This document shows, piece by piece, positions 49,850-58,825 of a stretch of DNA of 64,000 bases (positions within the stretch are counted from its first letter, which is position 1; each line of letters opens with the position of its first letter). The translations under genes and the position numbers were made by a program. Location of the stretch: IMG/VR virus record IMGVR_UViG_3300042868_012782, positions 18,771 to 82,770 of that record; one strand, 5' to 3'. The notes under the pieces are model-generated. The model did no database searches and was not told the origin of the DNA. It saw nothing but the letters and a program-made list of their open reading frames with translations. The stretch is from a virus.

Positions 49850-50982
49850 ATGTCTTGTACATCGGCAACTTTCATGATGGAACAGGCTACGCCAGAGCTA
49901 ATTCTGAATGCGCGGTAGCTCTTGATGCTGCTGGTGCGAATGTTATCTGTAGACCCATAGCGTTTAATGGGGGGCGAAAACCTTGTCCTGTCAGGATATT
50001 GCAGCTTGAAGATAAGCCAGTTCCAGAACGGATTGACGCTGTCATACAGCACACATTGCCTTCGGCCATGGTTTATGATGCCAGATGTGGAGTAAACGTT
50101 TCTCAGTTCTACTACGAGTCTAGTCATTTTCAGTCATCAGGATGGTCGCTGCGTCTTAATCAAATGGACTTGATCATCACGACTCCTGGAGTTTCAGAAG
50201 ATTCGTGCCGAAACAGCATGGTCAAAACGCCAACAGTAGGCATTCCGCTGCCGAGTGATCCATCTCGGTATTGTGTGTCGTATCCTGCGCCATCATGGCT
50301 CAGTCCATATATTCGCGACGAGAAATTTATTTTTTACACAGTTTCTGAAAACGTCAGAAGAAAAAATCTGGGCGGCTTAATCAAAGCTTTTTTGGTTGCG
50401 TTCCAAGCCACCGATCCCGTTGTGCTTGTTGTGAAAACTGGCGGCGACGGAAAGAAAGTCTACTCAATGATCCAGGAGTTGGCTCAGGGTCTAAAGTTGT
50501 GTCGTCATCCTGAGATCGTTGTTGTAACCGATCGCTTGTCAGACGACGAGCTAATGGGTCTGCACGGCAATGCTGATTGCTTTGTCCAAGCATCTTGCGG
50601 CGAGGCTTGGAGCTATCCTGCCTTTGACGCCATGGCAATGGGCAAAACTCCAATTGTGCCCGACACAAAAACGTATCGATCATATATTTCTAATGAGACA
50701 GGCTACTTGATCCCCACCTATGCCGAGCCTTGCTCTGGTGGAACTGACGAGCAGGTAGATCTTTATCGATCAGACGAATCATGGCAAGTTCCCTTTACTC
50801 TGGAGCTTGCTGATGCGATGCAGAGGGCTTACAGGGAGGAAAACCAGCGCAACACTAAGTCGTCGCTGGGTCTGGATGTGGCGTACCGATTCACCCCCGA
50901 AAGGGTCGGCAAGACTCTTCTGGAGGCTATAACCAATGCGGCGCAAGAAAAACTGGCAAGACTTCATGGGCGATCTTCGTGA
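49846..50982 (+). CDS. GT-B glycosyltransferase (378 aa)
   Basis: MNVLYIGNFHDGTGYARANSE is the acceptor-domain start; IFYTVSENVRRKNLGGLIKAF marks the beginning of the donor domain and CFVQASCGEAWSYPAFDAMAMG is the donor-site helix with two glutamate-like positions. The C-terminal helix returns to the N-terminal domain as in complete enzymes. It is close in design to the gene at 48251, so the pair may transfer successive sugars. ATG 49846 overlaps the previous stop. Confidence 0.8.
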   Translation: MNVLYIGNFHDGTGYARANSECAVALDAAGANVICRPIAFNGGRKPCPVRILQLEDKPVPERIDAVIQHTLPSAMVYDARCGVNVSQFYYESSHFQSSGWSLRLNQMDLIITTPGVSEDSCRNSMVKTPTVGIPLPSDPSRYCVSYPAPSWLSPYIRDEKFIFYTVSENVRRKNLGGLIKAFLVAFQATDPVVLVVKTGGDGKKVYSMIQELAQGLKLCRHPEIVVVTDRLSDDELMGLHGNADCFVQASCGEAWSYPAFDAMAMGKTPIVPDTKTYRSYISNETGYLIPTYAEPCSGGTDEQVDLYRSDESWQVPFTLELADAMQRAYREENQRNTKSSLGLDVAYRFTPERVGKTLLEAITNAAQEKLARLHGRSS

Positions 50983-51682
50983 GCGATCAGAGATCCCATG
51001 GCAAGAGATAAGGGATGCTGAATCTAGTCCTAGTGCTGGTGCTGGACACAAAAAACCAGGCAAAAGGATCTCTGCTAAAACACCAAATCAGCAGGTATAC
51101 CTGAATGCCATGAGTGATCATACCGTAACTTTGTGTACGGGACCAGCAGGGTGCGGGAAGACATATATGGCTTGCGGATTAGCTGCAAACTGGCTGTATG
51201 ACGATAAAATTAAAAAGATCATTTTGACGCGTCCGATTGTTGAGTGCGGACAACGACTAGGTGCTCTGCCCGGAACGCTCGGCGAGAAGACAGATCCCTA
51301 CATGGCTCCCATGTTCGATGCTTTTGGTGATTTTCTCGACCCCAAGTTTATCAAGACATGTAGGCAGAATCAAACTATCGAAGTGGTGCCCCTTGAGACG
51401 ATGCGTGGACGCACTTTCCACGATGCAGTTATCATTCTTGACGAAGCTCAGAATGTAACGCGAAGACAGATGAAAATGTTTATGACGCGTTTTGGACAAA
51501 ACTCAAAGGTGATTGTGTGTGGTGATGTTACGCAAACTGACCTGCCTCATTCCGAAGGGAATCCGTTAATGTGGGTTTGCGAAAGACTGGGACACCCCGA
51601 CATTGCTAAGGTCGTACTAGGTCCAGAGGACGTGCAGCGCCACGGACTGATCCGGCACATCCTTGAGCGCCTAGGCGAATGA
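50936..51682 (+). CDS. phoH-like: PhoH-like ATPase
   Basis: PhoH proteins are ATPases related to the helicase superfamily 1 motor and common in phages; their task is not settled, though RNA or toxin-linked roles are proposed. The P-loop is LCTGPAGCGKTYMACG, ILTRPIVECG follows, Walker B is AVIILDEAQNVTRRQMKMF and VIVCGDVTQTDLP is the sensor segment. N-terminal 50 residues are basic. GGAGG lies upstream of ATG 50936, inside the previous glycosyltransferase gene. Confidence 0.9.
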   Translation: MRRKKNWQDFMGDLRERSEIPWQEIRDAESSPSAGAGHKKPGKRISAKTPNQQVYLNAMSDHTVTLCTGPAGCGKTYMACGLAANWLYDDKIKKIILTRPIVECGQRLGALPGTLGEKTDPYMAPMFDAFGDFLDPKFIKTCRQNQTIEVVPLETMRGRTFHDAVIILDEAQNVTRRQMKMFMTRFGQNSKVIVCGDVTQTDLPHSEGNPLMWVCERLGHPDIAKVVLGPEDVQRHGLIRHILERLGE

Positions 51683-51750
51683 TTTGTTTCCGACGGTGGA
51701 GTGGTCGGGCATAGTATTGTCAGACCACGATTTCCAAAACGGGCAATCGC

Positions 51751-52743
51751 ATGGCGGAAGTCCTCAGCATCATTGACTCCTGCTTTCCAAGGATCCGCCC
51801 ACTGCGGATCCTTACATTCCCGACGCATGAACGATATCAAAGCACTCTGCGTAAAGTTGCAGCAGAGTTCTATCTCTGGCAAGGCGTCGGCATCAAGACT
51901 TGGGATTTTCGTTTTTCTCCTATGCCTCAAAACCACATCCTGCTTCCGCCAGGAGACAGTGGACCAGCACTACCTCCGTGGGTACGACCAGATTTAATTC
52001 TAAGTCAGCACGCTATTCAGTATCAGGCTGCTCTTGCGGCTGCTGATTTTTTTGGCGTACCATTAGTGCGAATGGAACACACGCTTCCCGAGCAAGGCAA
52101 CTTTTGCCCCAAAGGCGACTTCAACATCTATATCACCGAATATCAAAGATCGATGTGGGAAGGGGCGTCTTCCGATCCAATCATAAGAAATGCTATTGAT
52201 ACTGACTTTTTCTGCCCAACCGAAAATGCAGTAAGAGAACGCACATGCCTTTCGGTCGTGAACGACTGGATAAGACGTGATGCAGTGTGCGGTTATTCTT
52301 ACTGGAGAGAAGCATCAGCCAATCTCCCAACCCTCGTGGTGGGCGATACTCCTGGCCTCTCTGTCGCCGCCAAAGACGAGCGGGAACTTTTAAGCTTTTA
52401 TCGAAAAAGTCAAATATTTCTATGTACGGCTACGCATTCGACTTCCCCAGTCACTGTTCTTGAGGCGATGGCTGCGGGATGTTGCGTGATCGCGCATCGA
52501 ATCGCAGCCACCGAAGAAACAATTATACACAACGAAACAGGTTTTTTAGTTGAAAATCCGAGTCAGATGGCTGCTATGGCGCAGCGGCTTTTAGATAATC
52601 CACAATACTGCGCACAAATTGGTTCTAATGCCAGAACTCAAATTATCAAAAAGCATGGCTTAGATAACTTTACTCAAAGCTGGAATGCGGCACTTAAAGA
52701 AGCTGCTTCTGCACCATGGTGGAGGAGATTGTGGTCAAGATAA
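51751..52743 (+). CDS. GT-B glycosyltransferase (330 aa)
   Basis: The C-terminal domain has IFLCTATHSTSPVTVLEAMAAG, the donor-binding helix with the usual glutamate, and ETIIHNETGFLVENP, a typical GT4 element. The N-terminal domain is divergent, with LILSQHAIQYQAALAAADFFGVPLVRMEH, seen in two pieces. It is complete by length. The start at ATG 51751 has no clear ribosome site, so an upstream start cannot be ruled out. It follows phoH by 68 bases. Confidence 0.75.
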   Translation: MAEVLSIIDSCFPRIRPLRILTFPTHERYQSTLRKVAAEFYLWQGVGIKTWDFRFSPMPQNHILLPPGDSGPALPPWVRPDLILSQHAIQYQAALAAADFFGVPLVRMEHTLPEQGNFCPKGDFNIYITEYQRSMWEGASSDPIIRNAIDTDFFCPTENAVRERTCLSVVNDWIRRDAVCGYSYWREASANLPTLVVGDTPGLSVAAKDERELLSFYRKSQIFLCTATHSTSPVTVLEAMAAGCCVIAHRIAATEETIIHNETGFLVENPSQMAAMAQRLLDNPQYCAQIGSNARTQIIKKHGLDNFTQSWNAALKEAASAPWWRRLWSR

Positions 52744-53183
52744 GACTAAGCGTTGGCGAACCGTCAGTACCCATGCCTGGATATATTCAAGTTGATCCAG
52801 CGCGGCCGGTCGAAGGTCTCAGCGTAAGCGACCTATCTAGACTGTCGGAAGAGGGAGAAGCTTCGGAAATTTTAGCTGTGGATGTTCTTGATTTTTTTCA
52901 TCCGGAGCATCGGCACGCCATATTGTCACACTGGGTCTCTCGCCTGAATAAGGGCGGAGTGATTGTCTTAGGCACCCAGGAAATGGTGGAGGTGGCAAGA
53001 CTTTTCATGATTTCTGGAGATCATGAGGCTTTTCGGACTGCGATGTATGGCCCATCGGGGCGGCGACGCGTAAGCATGGGCACCCTGCCTGAACTTAAAC
53101 ATTCTCTAGCAACGCTAGGCCTAGAGATTGTTAAGTCTTATACGCGCAATAATTTTAGCTATGTGGAGGCAAAACGTGGATAA
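52731..53183 (+). CDS. Truncated SAM-methyltransferase-like protein (150 aa)
   Basis: The sequence starts with YIQVDPARPVEG and has EILAVDVLDFFHPEH and WVSRLNKGGVIVLGT, equal to the second half of small class I methyltransferases (strands 4 and 5). The usual glycine-rich SAM loop is missing, so it is probably a non-catalytic or pared-down relative used in sugar clusters. GTG 52731 after GGAGGAG is preferred; ATG 52716 is also open. Confidence 0.5.
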   Translation: MVKIRLSVGEPSVPMPGYIQVDPARPVEGLSVSDLSRLSEEGEASEILAVDVLDFFHPEHRHAILSHWVSRLNKGGVIVLGTQEMVEVARLFMISGDHEAFRTAMYGPSGRRRVSMGTLPELKHSLATLGLEIVKSYTRNNFSYVEAKRG

Positions 53184-53964
53184 TGAACAGTTGGGAACGT
53201 CGTGTCGTGGTTGTTGTTTCTCCATTGTGGAGAATGGAAAACAAACCGGCTGCGAAGTCGATATGTTTCCAGTATTCAGGGAAACAGGGTCATTAGTTAT
53301 GGATGGCGACTATTTCAAGACTGTAAAGCGTTATTGCCCATATTACCGACCGCACAGCTGGACAGCAGGGATGGGCACGGATGAGTGCATACGCAAGATA
53401 CAGGGCGAACGCAAGCTTGAGATTGCAGCCGTCGTGTCTTGCGATGGCCGAACAATTGATGACGTTAAATTGACTGTCAAATCCCTAAATAGTCAAACCA
53501 TGCAGTTGCGTCAGGTGATTTTCGTCACTACTCCAAGAGTTGGTGCTAGGCCTCAAGATATTGTTGCTTTTTTGCGCGACTTAAAGCCTGGCTTTGAGTG
53601 GTCGGTCAGGGCTATTGCTGACGATTCATACACAGAGCTAGACGCCATTCATGATGGCTCATCAGATGCGCGCGGAGTATATTTACTATTCTGTGTCGCC
53701 GGTTTTCCTGTTTGCGATACAACAATTGAAGATCTTGACTATCAAGTCAATTGGCTTAATCGACGAATCGCAGCAGTTGACCCAAATTGCCTGCATGGCA
53801 CAATCGTTCAGTCAAATGTATACGTCATGGTCGGAGGATGGGCAGAAGTGGAATGGGAAAACGGCGAACGCATTGCGTCGGTAGTCGAAAAAATTCGGCG
53901 CATCGCTAAGGCTCAAGATTCTCCCATTATCGTCGTTGATGGGGCACTGCCTCATGAGGCATGA
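53176..53964 (+). CDS. GT-A-like glycosyltransferase with N-terminal cysteine cluster (262 aa)
   Basis: The first 50 residues contain CRGCCFSI, TGCEVD and KRYCPYYRP, a cysteine cluster likely to bind zinc or iron. From about residue 75 a GT-A-like core begins: LEIAAVVSCDGRTIDDVKLTVKSL, followed by strands and a loop IADDSYTELDAIHDGSSDARGVYLL, where a DxD would lie. The catalytic site is less clear than in neighbours. GTG 53176 is used because ATG 53161 lies inside the previous gene; both are open. Confidence 0.55.
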   Translation: MDNEQLGTSCRGCCFSIVENGKQTGCEVDMFPVFRETGSLVMDGDYFKTVKRYCPYYRPHSWTAGMGTDECIRKIQGERKLEIAAVVSCDGRTIDDVKLTVKSLNSQTMQLRQVIFVTTPRVGARPQDIVAFLRDLKPGFEWSVRAIADDSYTELDAIHDGSSDARGVYLLFCVAGFPVCDTTIEDLDYQVNWLNRRIAAVDPNCLHGTIVQSNVYVMVGGWAEVEWENGERIASVVEKIRRIAKAQDSPIIVVDGALPHEA

Positions 53965-54703
53965 GCGAGTGACCGTAATTGTTGCTAATCGCAATTACGG
54001 TCGATTTATTACTGGTTGTCTTGAGAGTGCCGTGCGGGAGAAGCCCTCTCTCGTTGTCATTATTGACGATGGATCAACGGATGATTCTACAAGCCTAGTT
54101 CTTAAAATGATGACCGATCCTGTGGGTGCTCTGTCTGGAGAAGCACCGTATGTCACAGGAAAAATCGACGGCGTTAGGATCGACATGTTTTCTTCGTGTG
54201 AATCTAGGGGGCCTTCGGCAGCACGCAATTGGGCAATTAAGCACTCCTGGGAAACAACAGATTTTTTTGCCATTCTTGATGCCGACGACCAATTCATACC
54301 AGGTCGTATCGACAAGTGCTTAAAAAGCCTAGAAAAGTACGGAGAAGTTGCTGGAGCCGTTTATGGAGATTATTATCATGTCCGCAATGGAATACGCAGC
54401 CTGCATTGCAAACCATCATACGACAGAAGAGGGCTAGCCGCCAGCAACATGATTCATTCAGCGTGCGTCATACGCAAATCCGCACTGCAGGAAATTGGCC
54501 TTTATGATGAAGACCTTTCTGTGGCTGAAGACTACGAGCTGTGGATGAGGATGGCTAAGAGACGGGTAATACTGCATATTCCAGAACCGATGATGTTGGT
54601 GAATGAAGGAGCATGGCAGATGTCTAAGTCTCACCCAGCTGAGCAATGGGCGACTTGCGTCAGCGAAGCAAAGAGGCGACATTGTCAAAATCTACTGTCG
54701 TGA
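53954..54703 (+). CDS. GT-A family 2 glycosyltransferase
   Basis: Family 2 features are strong: VIVANRNYGRFITGCLESA, VVIIDDGSTDDSTSLV as the nucleotide-binding acidic loop, GPSAARNWAIKHSWE as the next helix and FAILDADDQFIPGRI as the DxD metal site, then LSVAEDYELWMRMAKRR as the acceptor-side catalytic segment. At 249 residues it is a full catalytic domain. ATG 53954 overlaps the previous gene by 11 bases; GTG 53969 is also possible. Confidence 0.85.
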   Translation: MRHERVTVIVANRNYGRFITGCLESAVREKPSLVVIIDDGSTDDSTSLVLKMMTDPVGALSGEAPYVTGKIDGVRIDMFSSCESRGPSAARNWAIKHSWETTDFFAILDADDQFIPGRIDKCLKSLEKYGEVAGAVYGDYYHVRNGIRSLHCKPSYDRRGLAASNMIHSACVIRKSALQEIGLYDEDLSVAEDYELWMRMAKRRVILHIPEPMMLVNEGAWQMSKSHPAEQWATCVSEAKRRHCQNLLS

Positions 54704-55386
54704 TATCAGCTGCGGGTATTGGGCGCAGGATGAAGACTAAGGGTCCAAAGGCTTTGATAGGTCTTGGCTCAGGTGAGACAGTGCTCAGTAGGCAGCTCTT
54801 ACTAACCCAGGCCTCATTTCCATCGGCAAAAATTGTGGTGGTGGTGGGGCATTGTGCTGAAAAAATAATTAGCGTTCTTCCTAAAGACGTTCATTATGTG
54901 GTGAACGAAGACTACGAGAGGACAAATGTGGCTCGGTCATTTCTCCTAGGGATTGAGGCTTTTCCGTGTGATCGAGCCATACTTCTCTGTGGAGATCTAG
55001 TCTTCGGAAAGAATTTCTTGAATTGTTTGACTAAGACCGGATCTATCATTTCTGTCGATGCTCGCCCCAACCATCGTCAGGGTGAAGTCGGCGTCAATGT
55101 TGACAATGGCAACGCAGCCCACTTCACCTACGGAGCCTTTCCAAGATGGGCACAGGCCGTGGCACTAGAGGGAGTGGAGCTAGAACTATATCGTAACATT
55201 GCTGCACAGGATAGGTGCGCACGGTGGTTTGCCTATGAGGTTCTTAATGCAATTATTGATCAAGATGGCCGATTTGCAGTTGCGCATCCATCAAGAATGA
55301 GTCTTGTCGAAATCGATCAGATTCAAGATGTGATACGTGCTCGCCGTCTAGCAAGTGGATCCCGCAGAAAAGGGGTGGCGAAATGA
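54682..55386 (+). CDS. Sugar-phosphate nucleotidyltransferase
   Basis: The enzyme makes a nucleotide-activated sugar from a sugar phosphate and NTP. VVISAAGIGRRMKTKGPKALI is the GxGxRx(n)PK signature near the N-terminus, and LLCGDLVFGKNFL carries the acidic metal-binding site; both are standard for GlmU/MobA-like or HddC-like enzymes. The rest follows a Rossmann-like fold. It probably feeds the neighbouring glycosyltransferases. The start is uncertain: TTG 54682 has AAAGAGG upstream and ATG 54646 lies further inside the previous gene. Confidence 0.75.
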   Translation: MSKSTVVISAAGIGRRMKTKGPKALIGLGSGETVLSRQLLLTQASFPSAKIVVVVGHCAEKIISVLPKDVHYVVNEDYERTNVARSFLLGIEAFPCDRAILLCGDLVFGKNFLNCLTKTGSIISVDARPNHRQGEVGVNVDNGNAAHFTYGAFPRWAQAVALEGVELELYRNIAAQDRCARWFAYEVLNAIIDQDGRFAVAHPSRMSLVEIDQIQDVIRARRLASGSRRKGVAK

Positions 55387-56180
55387 AAGTTTTGATTCAG
55401 AATGATCTTGGCGTGCCATCACTAGCTTATGGTTTTGCGGCAATGGGCCATGACGTGGCAGTTTGGTCTCCCGACAAGATGAAAGCTTTTGAAGCATTCG
55501 GCAGACAGAATCCTGATCTGTACGTTGGATCATACTCAACACTTAGTCCAGCCATTTTGAGATCTCGAGGCAAGGCAATTATTGCTCTATGGAATGATGT
55601 CAACGATATCGACGACGTGGAAGCACCCACAAATGCATTTGTGTTTTCGGTCGCAGAAGAAGCTGAAGATGGTTACCCATGTCACGCCCCCTGGCCTTAT
55701 GCTTCGGTTGAGCCTGTAGGCAACTATTTTCACCCATTGTCATGCGATGTACTTTTAATGGGTGACGAAGACAGGGATTACGATGCCTATCTGTCGCCGC
55801 TCTTTGATCAGAACTACATTGTGCGCGCACACGGCAGCACAGCTTGGTCTACTCCTTTTTACGCTGGCAGCCTTGATGGCGACGAGGAGTTGTGCGCCAT
55901 AGCTTCTTGCAAGGTTTTGCCTCTGTGGGGCAACATGCTTCGAGACGCACGATACATACTTCGAGCAATTCACAACAACTGCCTTCCTGTTGTCGCAGGA
56001 CATTTTCCTGGACCCGTTCCTCAATCGAATAATCCAGATGATTTTTTGGACGAAGTCACCAGGCTTGTCTGTGACGAAAAAAATAGGCTGAGACTTCTGA
56101 GTGAACTAAAGGACTGGGCCGATTTGCGAATACCAACAAAATTTGCTGAAACACTAATTAAGGCATCTCTCATATGCTAA
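55383..56180 (+). CDS. GT-B-like (CgeB-type) glycosyltransferase (265 aa)
   Basis: The protein starts MKVLIQNDLGVPSLAYGFAA, has a central Rossmann-like part, and ends with LRDARYILRAIHNNCLPVVAG and PDDFLDEVTRLV, which match the end of CgeB/DUF3880-like transferases. A donor ExxxE motif is not evident. The gene overlaps the nucleotidyltransferase stop (ATGA), placing it in the same sugar pathway. Assignment is tentative. Confidence 0.55.
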   Translation: MKVLIQNDLGVPSLAYGFAAMGHDVAVWSPDKMKAFEAFGRQNPDLYVGSYSTLSPAILRSRGKAIIALWNDVNDIDDVEAPTNAFVFSVAEEAEDGYPCHAPWPYASVEPVGNYFHPLSCDVLLMGDEDRDYDAYLSPLFDQNYIVRAHGSTAWSTPFYAGSLDGDEELCAIASCKVLPLWGNMLRDARYILRAIHNNCLPVVAGHFPGPVPQSNNPDDFLDEVTRLVCDEKNRLRLLSELKDWADLRIPTKFAETLIKASLIC

Positions 56181-56770
56181 GTATTGTGCTGGATCTTCCC
56201 GACAATCTTGACGTGTTGACCAAGTGCTTGAGCATGGTGGCTGCTTATCGTCAAGATGGAGCAACAGAAGTAGTTGTTCCATGGGAGGGTCGACCACGCG
56301 ACATATTGCCAATTCTTAAAGCATTCAGCTCTCGCATTTTCTGGAAATTAATTTTGTGTCCATCGGGAAAAGGGGGGAGTCTGGCAGCTATGCCTTATGC
56401 GTCAGGCGACAATCCGATTGTCATGAGTCACCGAATTCTTGTTGATTCTGAGACTCTCAAGTCTCTCTTTGCCTCTCCTGGTCGTGCGTCTGTTTATCGA
56501 GCAGAAAATTTTCCCTTGCAGTGGGATCCTTATTCGTTTTGGTTACCGGCAGAATATAGAGAGGCTTGCTTTTCATATCCGGTACAAACACAGCATGTTG
56601 TAACAGAAGAATATCCAATGTGCGCTAGCGGTCAGTCGTGGTCTGGCACAAGCGTTCTTTTGCTGCCTGGAACTGATTTTAGATTGGGTGAAAATCTAAG
56701 TCAAAATGAAGCAATTGTGATTAGTAGCACGGACAAGCCGAGTTTTCCACCAGATGAAGATCGTCTTTGA
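56174..56770 (+). CDS. Hypothetical sugar-island protein (198 aa)
   Basis: The gene overlaps the previous one by 7 bases. MLSIVLDLPDNLDVLTKCLSM resembles the N-terminal strand-helix of GT-A enzymes, but no DxD is visible later. The C-terminal part is rich in aromatic residues and serine (SGQSWSGTSVLLLPG). It may be a degraded GT-A or a partner protein. I cannot name it. Confidence 0.45.
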   Translation: MLSIVLDLPDNLDVLTKCLSMVAAYRQDGATEVVVPWEGRPRDILPILKAFSSRIFWKLILCPSGKGGSLAAMPYASGDNPIVMSHRILVDSETLKSLFASPGRASVYRAENFPLQWDPYSFWLPAEYREACFSYPVQTQHVVTEEYPMCASGQSWSGTSVLLLPGTDFRLGENLSQNEAIVISSTDKPSFPPDEDRL

Positions 56771-57434
56771 TCATGTTGAAGGATGGGGAAAGATCTGCCG
56801 ATCCGACCTCATTTATGCTCCGTGCTGGGCATATCCAGAAGGCGAGTCTTCTGATGATATGCTTGAAGCCGGATGGCTTCCTTGGCAGGGTAGGTGGTTT
56901 CCTGCTCGATCAGTTCGCTTAGAACTAGCAGCTGTTCAGTTCGGACGAACAGTGCAAAAATGTTCTCGAAAGATTCAGGCTCTAGATCGTCGACCAACTA
57001 TTTCAGAAATGGAATACGTAGCGCGCTTGTATATGGAAAAAAAGGGCTTTTGCAGTCCGCATGTTTTCAAAGAAATTTTTGACAATCCGAACTATCGATA
57101 CATCACTTTTTCCCACAACAATAAGGTTGTTGGTTTTATTGCATACCTTCTATTTCAACGCTCCTTCGTCGGAGTGCAATTTGCCTGGGATTATGAAACA
57201 CCTCAATTATCTCTCGGCTCAGTCAGCACCTATCTGGAAGTTGAGATTGCCCGAAGGGAGGGGTGTCAACATTACTATATGATGGGTGGCTATGAGGTGG
57301 ACAGTGCCTACAAAGCTCAGCTCGGCGGTTTTGAATGGTGGACAGGCCAAGTGTGGTCGCAAGATCGCTCAATCTACCTTGAGCTGTGCTCGCGAGACTC
57401 TCGCATTATCTTGGAAAACCATGGTCATATTTGA
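56754..57434 (+). CDS. GNAT-fold aminoacyl- or acyltransferase-like protein (226 aa)
   Basis: The N-terminal 50 residues include GWLPWQGRWFPARSVRLEL, and the C-terminal half has YITFSHNNKVVGFIAYL, a helix with STYLEVEIARREGCQHYYMMGG and YKAQLGGFEWWTG, a layout found in GNAT-fold enzymes of the arginyl-tRNA transferase/FemX type. If true it would transfer an aminoacyl or acyl group, perhaps onto a sugar. No cysteine cluster typical of ATE1 is seen. Context suggests sugar modification. Confidence 0.45.
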   Translation: MKIVFDHVEGWGKICRSDLIYAPCWAYPEGESSDDMLEAGWLPWQGRWFPARSVRLELAAVQFGRTVQKCSRKIQALDRRPTISEMEYVARLYMEKKGFCSPHVFKEIFDNPNYRYITFSHNNKVVGFIAYLLFQRSFVGVQFAWDYETPQLSLGSVSTYLEVEIARREGCQHYYMMGGYEVDSAYKAQLGGFEWWTGQVWSQDRSIYLELCSRDSRIILENHGHI

Positions 57435-57624
57435 ACCGCGTCAGCCACTTGAGGTCGACACTCCAAAGGGGCGGGGTCGCATCTGGCTTGTTACCGATTA
57501 CGGTACCGAAACAGAAAAGCTTTTTACGGTCGTTATGAATGACTCGGGAGAGATGTGGGAGTTTACCAATAAGGACATTAAGGCAACAAGCAATTTGACT
57601 ATGGGCAGAGGACAGTGGAAATGA
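57421..57624 (+). CDS. Small conserved phage protein (67 aa)
   Basis: The pattern VDTPKGRGRIWLVTDYGTE, then VVMNDSGEMWEFTNKDI, recurs as a compact beta barrel-like protein in phages with sugar or polymerase clusters. Function unknown. ATG 57421 has TTGGAA upstream; the gene overlaps the GHMP-like gene start (ATGA). Confidence 0.6.
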   Translation: MVIFEPRQPLEVDTPKGRGRIWLVTDYGTETEKLFTVVMNDSGEMWEFTNKDIKATSNLTMGRGQWK

Positions 57625-58361
57625 TAGTTTCGTTTGCTCCATATCAGTTCACTCTGATGGGCACTGAAACCTGTGGTCAGATTGCTGGAGAGATCCACAC
57701 GGTCAGAATTCACATTAAGCAAGGTGCCTGGGCAACGCAACATGGCGGACGCACAGAAATTTATCATGACCTACCGGTCAATCTTGGGCGATCCGAGTCG
57801 GAACTACTAGCGTGCGGAATTGCCAACGACATAGAAGCTCATAGGTGGTTTCACTCGGACACCAGCAAAGACCTCTCCATTAGTGAGGCCTGCATGCGTC
57901 GAGGAGGCATCTGTTCGGTTGCGCATAGCGCAATAGGACGTTTCGGCCCTTATCAATTGCCATTCTCCTCTGGTTTTGAGCGTCACGTCAGCCTATTCCA
58001 CATGCCCAATATCGATCGTCTTGACCACCATTACAATCGCCCATCAGATGCATTGAGCCTCACGGTAATGACAGGTATGGCAGTCAAAGCAATGGCAGCC
58101 GACGACTGGGAGGCAGTAGGTAAGGTACTCAATCAGGCTTGGCGCCTCAGACTTGACACAATCCCGCAGTCAGTAATGGAATACCATAATCGACTAATCC
58201 TGAATGGGGCGTGGGGCTGCTCGTGGGTTGGTCCCGACGTCATTATGGCGGTGGGCGACCGCTCTACCATGGCTCATGCCGCAGCAAGTGATGATCTTCA
58301 AGAGATTTACTACAGAATTGATCAGGAGGGGGCACGACCATGCGCCCTAATTAATTCATGA
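57621..58361 (+). CDS. GHMP-kinase-like protein, possibly degenerate (246 aa)
   Basis: GHMP kinases phosphorylate sugars, mevalonate or homoserine. MIVSFAPYQFTLMGTE resembles the family's first strand and glycine loop, and the end has a helix with VGKVLNQAWRLRL and LILNGAWGCSWVGPDVIM at the position of the GAxGGG C-terminal motif. The central PxxxGLGSS phosphate loop is not obvious, so the kinase may be inactive or divergent. Next to a nucleotidyltransferase it would complete a sugar-activation pathway of the HddA/HddC type. ATG 57621 follows AGAGGAC. Confidence 0.4.
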   Translation: MIVSFAPYQFTLMGTETCGQIAGEIHTVRIHIKQGAWATQHGGRTEIYHDLPVNLGRSESELLACGIANDIEAHRWFHSDTSKDLSISEACMRRGGICSVAHSAIGRFGPYQLPFSSGFERHVSLFHMPNIDRLDHHYNRPSDALSLTVMTGMAVKAMAADDWEAVGKVLNQAWRLRLDTIPQSVMEYHNRLILNGAWGCSWVGPDVIMAVGDRSTMAHAAASDDLQEIYYRIDQEGARPCALINS

Positions 58362-58825
58362 TGCAGTTTATGCTTCCGTCTTTAGGAGCATCTCACCTAT
58401 CTCTAGCCATGATTCACTGCGGCAACGAACTAGTGAGTCGCGGCCATCAAGTTAGAGTTTTCGTCCAAGACAAGGGTAGGCCTTCAGTTCGGCCAATTTT
58501 TCCAGTTTTTGACGCTTCCTATTCGTATCTGGATTCCTCTCCCATGGTCATAGTGGGAGTGCCGCCACTACGATCATCATTCGTGTCACCAGCAGGACGA
58601 AAAGCCTTATTTTATGTGTGGGATTTGGAGTGGACACAACGAGGTCTGTTTCGATGGTCAGATGTCCGTAGCTACTATCAGACTTATCCAATTCTCGCCA
58701 GGTCTGAAACGCACGCCCGAGTACTTTCCAACACATGGGGGTGCCGTGTGGCGGGCATAGTTGAAGATTTTGACGCAGACGCAATGGAGAATGCATTCAA
58801 ATGCTTACATACGAATATCTCGTAG
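58358..58825 (+). CDS. GT-B glycosyltransferase fragment (155 aa)
   Basis: The protein shows only the N-terminal Rossmann domain of a GT-B enzyme: MQFMLPSLGASHLSLAMIHC with the glycine-serine loop, strand HQVRVFVQD, and FYVWDLEWT near the middle. The donor-binding domain is absent and the frame ends inside the next gene, an endonuclease. It may be a relic truncated by that gene's arrival, or an acceptor-binding partner. Confidence 0.5.
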   Translation: MMQFMLPSLGASHLSLAMIHCGNELVSRGHQVRVFVQDKGRPSVRPIFPVFDASYSYLDSSPMVIVGVPPLRSSFVSPAGRKALFYVWDLEWTQRGLFRWSDVRSYYQTYPILARSETHARVLSNTWGCRVAGIVEDFDADAMENAFKCLHTNIS

